37,504 bases of DNA from CAZRIT01 sp964600225. Lineage in GTDB: Bacteria > Bacillota > Clostridia > Christensenellales > CAG-138. The first letter of the stretch is position 1; each line of letters starts with the position of its first letter. Made by a program: the position numbers and the translations under genes. Under the pieces are notes generated by a model, which was not told the origin of the DNA, did no database searches, and saw only the letters and a program-made list of their open reading frames with translations. This document shows, in pieces, positions 1 through 8,246 of this stretch. The stretch lies in the NCBI GenBank assembly GCA_964600225.1, contig CAZRIT010000012.1, positions 1 through 37,504 of the forward strand. Reading direction: 5' to 3'.

Positions 1-221
1 TGATCAACGGCGGCTTTATGATACTGGAGCCGAAGGTGTTTGCCTATCTGGAGGACGATGCGACGGTGCTGGAGCAGGCGCCCATGGAACGCCTGGCGGC
101 CGACGGACAACTCATGGCCTATCGCCACGACGGCTTCTGGCAATGCATGGACACCCAGCGCGACAAGGAAAAGCTGGAAAAGCTCTGGGGCAGCGGCCAC
201 GCGCCGTGGAAGGTATGGTAA
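1..221 (+). CDS. rfbF: glucose-1-phosphate cytidylyltransferase, 3' end only
   Basis: The gene is cut by the left edge of the window; the visible reading frame enters at base 3 and ends at the TAA at 219-221, giving about the last 72 residues. The segment beginning INGGFM, then FAYLEDD, and the ending DGFWQCMDTQRDKEKLEKLW match the C-terminus of RfbF/AscA/DdhA enzymes. These make CDP-glucose from CTP and glucose-1-phosphate in the cytoplasm, the first step toward CDP-6-deoxy and 3,6-dideoxy sugars. The next gene starts 1 base after the stop and is the CDP-glucose dehydratase, so context and sequence agree. The catalytic N-terminus and the promoter lie outside the window. Confidence 0.9.
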   Translation, partial: INGGFMILEPKVFAYLEDDATVLEQAPMERLAADGQLMAYRHDGFWQCMDTQRDKEKLEKLWGSGHAPWKVW

Positions 222-222
222 G

Positions 223-1284
223 TTGGACAGGCTTTCTTTCTACAACGGAAAACGCGTATTTATAACAGGTCACACGGGCTTTAAGGGCGCGTGGCTGACG
301 CGGCTGCTGCTTCATGCGGGCGCGGAGGTGACGGGCTATGCGCTTGCCCCCGAGACCACGCCGAGCCTGTTTGGGCTGATGCACCCCGAACGGGACATGC
401 ACAGCATCCTTGCCGACGTGCGCGATTTTGAGCGGCTGAGAGCCGCTTTCGACGCCGCGCGGCCCGAGATTGTGCTGCATCTGGCGGCGCAGCCCATCGT
501 GCGCGAAAGCTACCGCACCCCGCGCCAAACGTACGAGACCAACGTCATGGGCACGGTCAACCTGCTCGAATGCGTGCGGCTGAGCGACACGGTGCGCTCC
601 GTGGTCAACGTTACCACCGACAAGGTGTACGAAAACAGGGAGCTTGGCAACGCCTTTTGCGAGGAGGAACCCCTGAAGGGCTACGACCCGTACAGCAACA
701 GCAAGTCCTGCTCGGAGCTGGTCACATACAGCTACAACATGGCGTTCTTTCGGGAGCGCGGGCTGCCCGTTTCCACGGCGCGCGCGGGCAACGTCATCGG
801 CGGCGGCGATTTCAGCGTCGATCGCATCATACCCGATTGCGTGCGCGCAGCCATGGCCAAAGCGCCCGTGGGGCTGAGAAACCCCGCTTCGGTGCGGCCG
901 TATCAGCATGTGCTGGATCCATTGTACGCATACCTGACCATTGCCCAACGCCAGTATGCTGCGCCGTCGCTTGCCGATTGCTACAACGTCGGCCCTGATC
1001 GCTGCGATTGCGTCAATACGGGCGCGCTGGCGGAGCTTTTCTGCAAGGCCTGGGGCGACGGGATGCATTGGGTGAACCAAAGCGAACAAAACGCGCCGCA
1101 CGAGGCGGGCTTTTTGATGCTGGACTGCGATAAAATGAAGCGCACGTTTGGCTGGAACCCGCGGCTGCACATCGACGAGGCTGTGCAATACACCGTGGAA
1201 TGGACGAAAAACTGGCTGTCGGGCGGCAGCGTGACCGATTGCATGGACGCCCAAATCAAGGCTTTTGAGGTTGAGAACGCATGA
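223..1284 (+). CDS. rfbG: CDP-glucose 4,6-dehydratase
   Basis: A 353-residue extended short-chain dehydrogenase that converts CDP-glucose to CDP-4-keto-6-deoxyglucose with bound NAD. The N-terminus carries the Rossmann glycine motif (TGHTGFKG), followed by HLAAQP, TTDKVYEN and the catalytic Tyr-x-x-x-Lys in YDPYSNSK. The frame is open back to base 40 inside rfbF, but no ATG lies near the family start. The TTG at 223 is chosen because it follows a GGAAGG at 208-213 and places the Rossmann motif about 12 residues in, as usual for the family. It follows the rfbF stop by 1 base and overlaps rfbH by ATGA, so it is translationally coupled on both sides. The TTG start is an inference; the function is secure. 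Confidence 0.92.
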   Translation: MDRLSFYNGKRVFITGHTGFKGAWLTRLLLHAGAEVTGYALAPETTPSLFGLMHPERDMHSILADVRDFERLRAAFDAARPEIVLHLAAQPIVRESYRTPRQTYETNVMGTVNLLECVRLSDTVRSVVNVTTDKVYENRELGNAFCEEEPLKGYDPYSNSKSCSELVTYSYNMAFFRERGLPVSTARAGNVIGGGDFSVDRIIPDCVRAAMAKAPVGLRNPASVRPYQHVLDPLYAYLTIAQRQYAAPSLADCYNVGPDRCDCVNTGALAELFCKAWGDGMHWVNQSEQNAPHEAGFLMLDCDKMKRTFGWNPRLHIDEAVQYTVEWTKNWLSGGSVTDCMDAQIKAFEVENA

Positions 1285-2624
1285 ACGAATTTGAGGGCAT
1301 GACCGAGCGCGCCGCGCGCGAACGGATACTGGCCGAGGTGGCCGCATATTGCGATACGTTCCATAAAAAACCGCCGTATCGGCAGGGCGACCGCATTCCG
1401 TACGCCTCGCGCGTGTACGATCGGGAGGAGATGGTCAACCTGGTCGATGCGTCGCTGGAATTCTGGCTGACGGCGGGGCGCTATACGGAGCAGTTTGAAA
1501 AGGCGTTTGCCAAGTATCTGGGTGTAAGGGATGCGATACTGGTCAACTCGGGCTCGAGCGCCAACCTGCTGGCGTTTATGACGCTGACGTCGCCCATGCT
1601 GGGCGAGCGCGCCATTGTGCCCGGGGACGAGGTCATCACCGTGGCGGCGGGCTTTCCGACTACCGTTTCGCCCATCATCCAGTACGGCGCGGTCCCCGTA
1701 TTCATCGACGTTACGATTCCGCAGTACAATTTGGACGCTGCGATGCTGGAGCAGGCGCTATCGCAAAAAACCAAGGCCGTCATGGCCGCGCATACGCTCG
1801 GCAACCCCTTTGACATTGCGGCCGTGCGGGCGTTTTGCCAAAAGCACAGTCTGTGGCTGATCGAGGACAACTGCGATGCGCTGGGCTCGCTGTACACGCT
1901 CGACGGCACGGAACGGCTGACGGGCACGTTTGGCGATATCGGCACCTCCAGCTTCTATCCGCCGCACCACATGACCATGGGCGAAGGGGGTGCTGTGTAC
2001 ACCTCCGACCCGAAGCTGAGCCGCATTGCGCGCTCCATGCGCGATTGGGGGCGTGACTGCGCGTGCCCGTCGGGGCACGACAACCTGTGCGGGCACCGCT
2101 TTGACGGGCAGTACGGGGAGCTGCCCAAGGGCTACGACCATAAATATGTTTACTCGCACTTTGGCTACAACCTCAAGGCCACCGATATGCAAGCGGCGGT
2201 CGGCTGTGCGCAGCTAACGAAATTTCCGTCGTTTGTCGAGCGGCGGCGGCACAATTTTGATCGGCTGATGCAGCGTCTGCGGCCTGTCGGGGACGCCTTG
2301 ATACTGCCCGAGCCGAACGAACACAGCAAGCCCAGCTGGTTCGGGTTTTTGATGACGTGCCGCGCGAGGATCAAAAGGGAGCAGGTTGTGCCGTATATTG
2401 AAAGCCGTGGCGTACAGACGCGCATGCTCTTTGCGGGCAACCTCATCAAGCACCCGTGCTTTGACCAAATGCGGCAATCGGGCAAGGGCTACCGCGTGGT
2501 CGGAAAGCTGAAAAACACCGACCGCATCATGCAGGATACCTTCTGGGTTGGCGTATACCCCGGCATGACGGACGAGATGATCGACTGCATGGCGGCCGTC
2601 ATTACGGAAGCGGTGCGGCAGTGA
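1281..2624 (+). CDS. rfbH: CDP-6-deoxy-4-keto-glucose 3-dehydrase (E1, RfbH/AscC/DdhC type)
   Basis: A 447-residue protein of the PLP aminotransferase fold that removes the C3 hydroxyl of CDP-4-keto-6-deoxyglucose. The usual PLP lysine is replaced by histidine in FYPPHHMTMGEGG (H229/H230), the hallmark of these dehydrases. Cysteines C260, C262 and C270 (C-x1-C-x7-C) plus C198 match the [2Fe-2S] ligand pattern of E1; the C198-C260 gap is 61 residues against 57 as I recall for the Yersinia enzyme. E1 needs an electron-donating reductase (E3/AscD/DdhD type). None is visible in this window; in Yersinia-type clusters it precedes rfbF, so it may lie just left of the window. ATGA overlap with rfbG. 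Confidence 0.93.
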   Translation: MNEFEGMTERAARERILAEVAAYCDTFHKKPPYRQGDRIPYASRVYDREEMVNLVDASLEFWLTAGRYTEQFEKAFAKYLGVRDAILVNSGSSANLLAFMTLTSPMLGERAIVPGDEVITVAAGFPTTVSPIIQYGAVPVFIDVTIPQYNLDAAMLEQALSQKTKAVMAAHTLGNPFDIAAVRAFCQKHSLWLIEDNCDALGSLYTLDGTERLTGTFGDIGTSSFYPPHHMTMGEGGAVYTSDPKLSRIARSMRDWGRDCACPSGHDNLCGHRFDGQYGELPKGYDHKYVYSHFGYNLKATDMQAAVGCAQLTKFPSFVERRRHNFDRLMQRLRPVGDALILPEPNEHSKPSWFGFLMTCRARIKREQVVPYIESRGVQTRMLFAGNLIKHPCFDQMRQSGKGYRVVGKLKNTDRIMQDTFWVGVYPGMTDEMIDCMAAVITEAVRQ

Positions 2625-3091
2625 AGCGCATACAGGCGTGGCTGCAACGGCTGGAGGCGCACCCGAAGTTCGGGTGGCTGGTGCAGTTTGTCAAGTTTGG
2701 CATCGTAGGCGTCAGCAACACCCTCATCAGCCTGGCCGTATACTATGCGTGCTACTACTGGCTGGGGCTGCACTATCAGCTATCCAACCTGCTGGGGTTT
2801 ATCATCAGCGTGACCAACGCTTACTATTGGAACAGCCGCTATGTATTCAAAATGGGCGATCACCGCACGTTTGCGGAGCATGCCAAGGCGTACGGCAAGA
2901 CCGTAACGGCGTACGGCGGCACCTATCTGCTGGGCGTGGCGCTGCTGTGGCTGTGGGTGGACAAGCTGGGCATTTCGGCGGGCATTGCGCCGCTGATCAA
3001 CCTGCTCATCACCATCCCGCTCAACTTCATCATCAACAAGTTCTGGACATTTCGTAAAAAGAACGCGCACAAGGAGGAGCAAAACACATGA
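2621..3091 (+). CDS. GtrA family membrane protein (putative lipid-linked sugar flippase)
   Basis: A 156-residue GtrA-like protein with four hydrophobic segments (roughly residues 22-44, 50-70, 90-110 and 120-140) and the family features VKFGIVGVSNT near the start and NFIINKFWTFR at the end. It starts with GTG overlapping the rfbH stop (GTGA) and ends by overlapping the next ATG. GtrA proteins are thought to help flip undecaprenyl-phosphate sugars across the membrane and usually pair with a GtrB-type glycosyltransferase; one with that look sits at 9139-10119 in the same operon. The pairing is inferred from context. Confidence 0.85.
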   Translation: MKRIQAWLQRLEAHPKFGWLVQFVKFGIVGVSNTLISLAVYYACYYWLGLHYQLSNLLGFIISVTNAYYWNSRYVFKMGDHRTFAEHAKAYGKTVTAYGGTYLLGVALLWLWVDKLGISAGIAPLINLLITIPLNFIINKFWTFRKKNAHKEEQNT

Positions 3092-4935
3092 AGCAGCGAC
3101 TGGCAGATTACGTTGCGGACTTTCTGGTGGGCAAGGGGATTACCGACTGCTTTATGCTCACGGGCGGCGGCGCCATGCACCTCAACGACGCGTTGGGGCA
3201 TAAGCAGGGCCTGCACTGCCGGTACAACCATCATGAGCAGGCGGGCGCCTACGCGGCGGAAGCGTACGCGCGCGTGGACAACCGCATTGCCGCGCTGTGC
3301 GTTACCACGGGCCCGGGCGGCACCAACGCCATCTCGGGCGTGCTGGGCGGGTGGCTCGATTCGGTGCCGATGCTGGTGCTGTCGGGTCAGGTGCGCTACG
3401 ATACGACCGCGCGGTATATGGAGCAGTTTACCGACGGGCTGCCGTTACGGGCGGTGGGCGATCAGGAGTTTGACATCACCAAGTCCGTCGGCTGCATGTG
3501 TAAGTACGCAGTGATGATCGAAAATCCCAACGATATCCGTTACGCGCTGGAGAAGGCATATCATCTGGCTACGACGGGGCGGCAGGGGCCGAGCTGGATC
3601 GATATCCCGCTCAATTTTCAGGGCTGCACCATTGAGACCGACCAATTGCGCGGCTACGACCCCAAAGAGGACGAGGCGCGCATGCCGATTCGGGTTGACG
3701 AAGCGACCGTGAAGGCGGTGCTCGAGCGCATTCGCGCCGCCAAACGGCCTGTGCTCTATGCGGGCAACGGCATCCGCCTGTCGGGCGGGTATCGGGCGTT
3801 TCGCAGCGCGCTGGAAAAGCTCGGCGTGCCCGTGGTCACCTGCTGGGATTCCATCGACGCCATCGAGGACGAAAGCCCGCTCTATGTCGGCCGCGGCGGC
3901 ATCATGGGCGACCGCGCGGGCAACTTTGCCGTGCAGAATGCCGATGTGGTGCTGGCGGTGGGCAATCGGCTTTCCATCCGTCAGGTCGGCTACAATTGGC
4001 AGACCTGGGCGAGGCAGGCGCATGTTATCATGGTGGATGTGGATCCCGCGGAGCTCAAAAAGACCACGCTGCATGTGGAAACACCCATCTGTGCCGACGC
4101 CAAGGACTTTTTTGAAAGCATGGATGCGCTGCTGCAAAAAGAGCGCAGTCTGCCGCTGTTTGGCGGGGACGACTGGCGCGCGATCTGCCAAAACTGGAAG
4201 CGCGACTACCCCGTAACGCTGCCGAAACACTGGCAGGAGGACGGAAAATACGCCAACGTCTATGCCTTTATTCGATATCTGAGCGAGCGGCTGCCCGACG
4301 GCAACATGACGGTGGTGGCCAACGGCAGCGCGTGCGTGGTGGGCAGCCACAACTACGTCATCAAAAAGGATGCGCGCTTCCTCATCAACAGCGCCGTGGC
4401 CAGCATGGGCTACGGGCTGCCCGCGGCCATCGGCGCGTGCATTGCGTGCGGGGAACGGGAGACGGTGTGCATCGAGGGCGACGGCAGCATCATGATGAAC
4501 CTGCAGGAGCTGCAAACGGTTTTGACCAACCGCCTGCCCATCAAGCTGTTTTTGATCAACAATCAGGGGTATCATTCCATCCGCCAGACGCAAAACAACC
4601 TGTTCGGGCACCACTGCAAGGTGGGCATCGGCCCCGAAAGCAACGACCTGACCTTCCCCGATTTTGAAAAGCTGGCCAAGGCATTCGGGTACCCGTACTT
4701 TGCCGCGCACAGCAACGAACAGATGCGGCAGGCCGTGGACGGCGCGCTATCGGAGCGGGGCGCGGCATTCTGCGAGATATTTGTATCGACCGAGCAGAAT
4801 TTCGAGCCCAAGAGCGCCACCAAGCGCCTGCCCGACGGCACGTTGGTCAGCCCGCCGCTGGAGGATCTGGCGCCGTTTTTGAGCAGGGAGGAGCTTGCCA
4901 AAAACATGTACATCGAACCCGTGAAAGAGGAGTAG
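3088..4935 (+). CDS. thiamine-diphosphate enzyme, acetolactate-synthase-like (YerE-type candidate)
   Basis: A 615-residue ThDP-dependent enzyme with the full three-domain layout of acetolactate synthases. It has the N-terminal catalytic glutamate (E50 in HHEQAGAYAAEAYAR), a central domain around residues 200-345, and the C-terminal ThDP/Mg site starting G464-D465-G466 and closing with LINNQGYHS about 25 residues later. Enzymes of this type inside CDP-3,6-dideoxysugar clusters, such as YerE of the yersiniose A pathway, decarboxylate pyruvate and add the two-carbon unit to the C4 ketone of the sugar. That role fits the rfbFGH genes upstream. A housekeeping acetolactate synthase is less likely because no small subunit or branched-chain amino-acid gene is nearby. 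The actual donor keto-acid is unknown. Confidence 0.8.
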   Translation: MKQRLADYVADFLVGKGITDCFMLTGGGAMHLNDALGHKQGLHCRYNHHEQAGAYAAEAYARVDNRIAALCVTTGPGGTNAISGVLGGWLDSVPMLVLSGQVRYDTTARYMEQFTDGLPLRAVGDQEFDITKSVGCMCKYAVMIENPNDIRYALEKAYHLATTGRQGPSWIDIPLNFQGCTIETDQLRGYDPKEDEARMPIRVDEATVKAVLERIRAAKRPVLYAGNGIRLSGGYRAFRSALEKLGVPVVTCWDSIDAIEDESPLYVGRGGIMGDRAGNFAVQNADVVLAVGNRLSIRQVGYNWQTWARQAHVIMVDVDPAELKKTTLHVETPICADAKDFFESMDALLQKERSLPLFGGDDWRAICQNWKRDYPVTLPKHWQEDGKYANVYAFIRYLSERLPDGNMTVVANGSACVVGSHNYVIKKDARFLINSAVASMGYGLPAAIGACIACGERETVCIEGDGSIMMNLQELQTVLTNRLPIKLFLINNQGYHSIRQTQNNLFGHHCKVGIGPESNDLTFPDFEKLAKAFGYPYFAAHSNEQMRQAVDGALSERGAAFCEIFVSTEQNFEPKSATKRLPDGTLVSPPLEDLAPFLSREELAKNMYIEPVKEE

Positions 4936-4940
4936 AACGC

Positions 4941-6524
4941 ATGCGAAAAATATCCCTGCTGGATTGCACGCTGCGCGACGGCGGCTATATCAACGATTGG
5001 CGGTTTGGCGAACGCGCCATCCGCGGTTTCAGCGAAAAGATTGCGCAGACGGGCGTGGAGATATTCGAGGTGGGGTTCATCAAGGGCAACGTCTTTGACG
5101 CTGACCGCCCGGTGTTTCCCGATATCGAAAGCATCGGCCCGATCATCCGCCCCAAGAAGAAGGGCATGATGTATGTGGGCATGCTGGATATGAGCGCGCC
5201 CGTGCCGAAGGAGCGGCTGTGCCCGCACGACGGGAGCTCGCTGGACGGCATCCGCGTCATATTCAAGAAAGAAAAGATTGCGCAGGCCTTTGAATACTGC
5301 AAACTGGTGCAGCAGCTTGGGTACACGCTGTTTGTGCAGCTTGTGGGCACCGATTTGTACGACGATACGGAGTTTATCGAGGCGATCAAGCTGTTTGCAT
5401 CCATCAAGCCCTACGCCATCTCCATTGTGGACAGCTTTGGGCTGATCAAGCGCAGGTCGTTTTTGCGCTATGTCTATCTGGCAGATAACAACATGCCGCA
5501 GGAGATCGTGCTGGGCTACCATGCGCACAACAACCTGCAGCAGGCGTTCGGAAACGCCGAAAGCCTGGTGGAGATGAACCTCAACCGCGATTTGTGCATC
5601 GATGCGTGCGTGTTTGGCATGGGGCGCGGCGCGGGCAACCTGAATCTGGAGCTGTTTGCGGAGTACATGAACGAAAGCTTCGGCGCGCATTACCGCATTG
5701 AGCCGATGCTGGAGATTATGGACGAGTACCTCAATGATATCTACCGCACCAAGTTTTGGGGGTATTCGCTGCCGCTGTACCTATCGGCCAGCATGGGCTG
5801 CCACCCCAACTACGCCATCTATCTGGCTGAAAAGGACAGCCTGACGGTCAAGTGCTTCAACGAATTGCTGCGCAGCATCCCCAAGGATAAAAAGGCGGCC
5901 TTTTCCAAGGACAACGCGGAGCTGTATTACCGCGAATACATGGAAAAGCAGATTGACGACAGCGGCGCCATCGCCGCGCTGTCGCAGGCCGTGCGGGGGC
6001 GGCGCGTGCTGCTGCTTGCCCCGGGCAGCACGCTGGAAAGCTGCGCGCCCGACATACGCGCGTTTATCGAAAAAGAGCATCCTTTGATCCTGGCCGTCAA
6101 TTTTTACCCCGAGCATCTGCCGACGGACTATGTGTTTTCCAGCAATATGCGCCGCTATGTCAAACTGCCCGAGGACGCGCGCGCAAAGGCCATCGTCACC
6201 TCCAACATGAAGGATGACGCCGAGACCTATCGGTACATGGTCAACTTTTCCCGCTACGCATCCGATAACCCAGAGATCATCGACAACTCGGGCCTGATGG
6301 CGCTGAGGCTGCTGGTGGATTTGGGAGTCAGGGAGGTTGCGGTTGCGGGCATGGACGGGTATTCCTCGGAGAGCCGCCGCTACTATGTCAACAACACCTG
6401 GGAGCACGATTTTTCCGCGGAGGCGACCAAGCGCAACGACCTGATCTCCGAGCAACTCAAGGAGATTGGCAAGCGCATCGGCATCCGCTTTTTGACCCCG
6501 AGCGTATATATGCAGAACCGATAG
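4941..6524 (+). CDS. HMGL-type aldolase with an extra C-terminal domain
   Basis: A 527-residue two-domain protein. Residues 1 to about 310 form an HMG-CoA-lyase/4-hydroxy-2-oxovalerate-aldolase TIM barrel: LLDCTLRDGG at the start supplies metal ligand D8 and catalytic R12, and GYHAHNN (H194, H196) supplies the other metal ligands. From about residue 345 a separate region reads VLLLAPGSTLES, AVNFYPEHLPTDYVFSSNMRRY and GVREVAVAGMDGYSS. It resembles the MptE-like/DUF115 fold seen in some surface-glycan proteins; this is by eye only. The start has a good ribosome site (AAAGAGGAG, 4924-4932). The barrel should make or cleave a 2-keto-acid by aldol chemistry, which would suit the keto-acid-using ThDP enzyme before it, but the substrate is unknown. 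Confidence 0.75.
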   Translation: MRKISLLDCTLRDGGYINDWRFGERAIRGFSEKIAQTGVEIFEVGFIKGNVFDADRPVFPDIESIGPIIRPKKKGMMYVGMLDMSAPVPKERLCPHDGSSLDGIRVIFKKEKIAQAFEYCKLVQQLGYTLFVQLVGTDLYDDTEFIEAIKLFASIKPYAISIVDSFGLIKRRSFLRYVYLADNNMPQEIVLGYHAHNNLQQAFGNAESLVEMNLNRDLCIDACVFGMGRGAGNLNLELFAEYMNESFGAHYRIEPMLEIMDEYLNDIYRTKFWGYSLPLYLSASMGCHPNYAIYLAEKDSLTVKCFNELLRSIPKDKKAAFSKDNAELYYREYMEKQIDDSGAIAALSQAVRGRRVLLLAPGSTLESCAPDIRAFIEKEHPLILAVNFYPEHLPTDYVFSSNMRRYVKLPEDARAKAIVTSNMKDDAETYRYMVNFSRYASDNPEIIDNSGLMALRLLVDLGVREVAVAGMDGYSSESRRYYVNNTWEHDFSAEATKRNDLISEQLKEIGKRIGIRFLTPSVYMQNR

Positions 6525-6534
6525 GAGCGGACGA

Positions 6535-7557
6535 ATGAAAAACGTGGTACTGTTTGGGGAACTTATGCTGCGGCTTGCGCCCGAGGGGCACATGCGGCTG
6601 GTGCAGGCGGATCGGCTGGAGGCCACCTATGGCGGCGCGGAGGCCAACGTGGCTGTGTCGCTTTGCAACTATGGCGTACCGGCAGCGATGGTGACAAGGC
6701 TCCCCGACAATCCGCTCGGCCGCGCCGCGCAAAACGCCCTGCGGCGCTACGGCGTGGATACGGCGCATATCGCCTTTGGCGGGGAACGGCTGGGCGCGTA
6801 TTACATGGAGCGCGGGGCCAGCCAGCGGCCGTCGCTGGTGGTTTACGATCGCGCGCATTCCGCCATGCAGACGGCGACGGCGGCGGATTTTGACTGGAAT
6901 ACGATTTTGGCCGAGGCGGACTGGTTCCACTTTACGGGCATTACGCCCGCGCTGGGCGGCGAGCTGCCCGATATTTGCATGTCCGCCCTGCAATGCGCCA
7001 AGGCAAACGGCGTTACCGTCAGCTGCGACCTTAACTACCGCAAAAAGCTCTGGACGACGGCCGACGCGCAGACGACCATGAACAAACTGATGCCGTATGC
7101 GGACGTTTGCATTGCCAACGAGGAGGATGCGGACGCGGTGTTTGGCATCCGTGCGCCGCATTCCGATGTGGAGCAGGGCAGTTTGAATGTTGCGGGCTAC
7201 GAATACGTGGCAAGGGCGCTGTGCGAACGGTTTTCGTTGCAGGCCGCCGCCATCACGCTGCGCAGCTCCCATTCCGCCAGCGACAACGGCTGGCAGGCCA
7301 TGCTGTATGCCGACGGGAAGGCGTATGTCAGCCGCGGGTATGATATCCACATCGTCGATCGCATCGGCGGCGGGGATGCGTTTGGCGCGGGGCTGATCTA
7401 CGGCATGCGGCAGGGGCTTGCCATGCAGGATACGCTGGAGTTTGCCACGGCCGCAAGCTGCCTCAAGCAAACCATCGAGGGCGATTTGAACCTTTGCAGC
7501 GCCGATGAAGTGTGGCGGCTGGCGCGCGGCAGCGCATCGGGCCGCGTGCAGCGATAG
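6535..7557 (+). CDS. PfkB-family sugar kinase (2-keto-3-deoxygluconate-kinase-like)
   Basis: A 340-residue ribokinase/PfkB protein. GGAEANVAVSLCNYG near residue 35 is the N-terminal PfkB signature. GGGDAFGAGLIYGM is the C-terminal anion-hole motif with catalytic base D281. The overall pattern is closest to 2-dehydro-3-deoxygluconokinases, which phosphorylate keto-deoxy sugars at a terminal hydroxyl, but substrate cannot be read from sequence. The start is supported by GGAG 8 bases upstream. Position 10 bases after the aldolase and 20 bases before the HAD phosphatase places it in the operon. Kinase, aldolase and phosphatase together suggest building a short keto-sugar unit rather than catabolism. 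Confidence 0.85.
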   Translation: MKNVVLFGELMLRLAPEGHMRLVQADRLEATYGGAEANVAVSLCNYGVPAAMVTRLPDNPLGRAAQNALRRYGVDTAHIAFGGERLGAYYMERGASQRPSLVVYDRAHSAMQTATAADFDWNTILAEADWFHFTGITPALGGELPDICMSALQCAKANGVTVSCDLNYRKKLWTTADAQTTMNKLMPYADVCIANEEDADAVFGIRAPHSDVEQGSLNVAGYEYVARALCERFSLQAAAITLRSSHSASDNGWQAMLYADGKAYVSRGYDIHIVDRIGGGDAFGAGLIYGMRQGLAMQDTLEFATAASCLKQTIEGDLNLCSADEVWRLARGSASGRVQR

Positions 7558-7577
7558 CCCATGAAAAGAGCGATGCA

Positions 7578-8246
7578 ATGAGGCGGTTTGACTACATCCT
7601 GTTCGATATGGACGGCACGCTGACCAACCCGGGCGCGGGGATCAAGCGCTGCATGCGCCTTGCCATGGAGGAGATGGGGCTGCCGCCCATGGATGATGCG
7701 GCGTTGGATTATTTTATCGGCCCGCCGCCGACCGAGGCATTTGCTATGCGGTGCGGGTTGACGCCCGAGGCGGCCGCGGAGGCGACAAGGATCTTCCGCA
7801 GGCACTATGCGCGCGACGGTATCTTCGACGCCACGCTGTATTCATCGGTCAAAGAGACGCTGTCGGCCCTAAAGCAGGCGGGGTGCGAGCTGCATGTGGC
7901 CACCTCAAAGCCGACGGTGTTTGCCGAACGCGTAGCGGCGCATTTCGGGCTGGCCCCGTATTTTGCGGGCATTGCGGGCAGCAACACGGACAATACCCGC
8001 AGCCAAAAGCGCGAGGTCATCGCATATGCGCTGGAGAATCACCCGCCGAAGGATTTGGACAGGGTGGTCATGATCGGCGATCGCAAGCACGATCTCATTG
8101 GCGCGCGGGCGTGCGGCATTGCGGCCATTGGCGTAACCTTTGGCTACGGCAGCCGCGCAGAGCTGGAGGCGGAAGCGCCCCTGGCCATTTTGGACAGCTT
8201 ACCTGCCATAGCGGCGTTTTTGCTGGGGAAAGAGGCATGCGTATGA
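7578..8246 (+). CDS. HAD-superfamily hydrolase, phosphoglycolate-phosphatase-like
   Basis: A 222-residue HAD subfamily IA phosphatase. Motif I is FDMDGTLTNPG (nucleophile D10, acid D12), motif II the Thr/Ser in VATSKPT, motif III a lysine near SQKREV and motif IV VVMIGDRKHDLIGA. The frame is open back to 7512 inside the kinase gene. The ATG at 7578 is preferred because it begins immediately before motif I and lies past the kinase stop. It overlaps the next gene by ATGA. Likely role: dephosphorylation of the kinase/aldolase product in the same operon; substrate unknown. Confidence 0.85.
   Translation: MRRFDYILFDMDGTLTNPGAGIKRCMRLAMEEMGLPPMDDAALDYFIGPPPTEAFAMRCGLTPEAAAEATRIFRRHYARDGIFDATLYSSVKETLSALKQAGCELHVATSKPTVFAERVAAHFGLAPYFAGIAGSNTDNTRSQKREVIAYALENHPPKDLDRVVMIGDRKHDLIGARACGIAAIGVTFGYGSRAELEAEAPLAILDSLPAIAAFLLGKEACV

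Noticed and set aside
112..1347. 411-residue open frame on the minus strand opposite rfbG
   Set aside because: Shadow of a real gene in GC-rich DNA: Arg/Ala/His-rich, no motif, and rfbG on the other strand has full family motifs.
3445..4710. 421-residue minus-strand frame opposite the ThDP gene
   Set aside because: Low-complexity composition, no start signals, opposite a gene with intact catalytic motifs.
3088..4935. Housekeeping acetolactate synthase (ilvB)
   Set aside because: Embedded by overlaps in a nucleotide-sugar operon, with no ilvN, ilvC or leu genes near.
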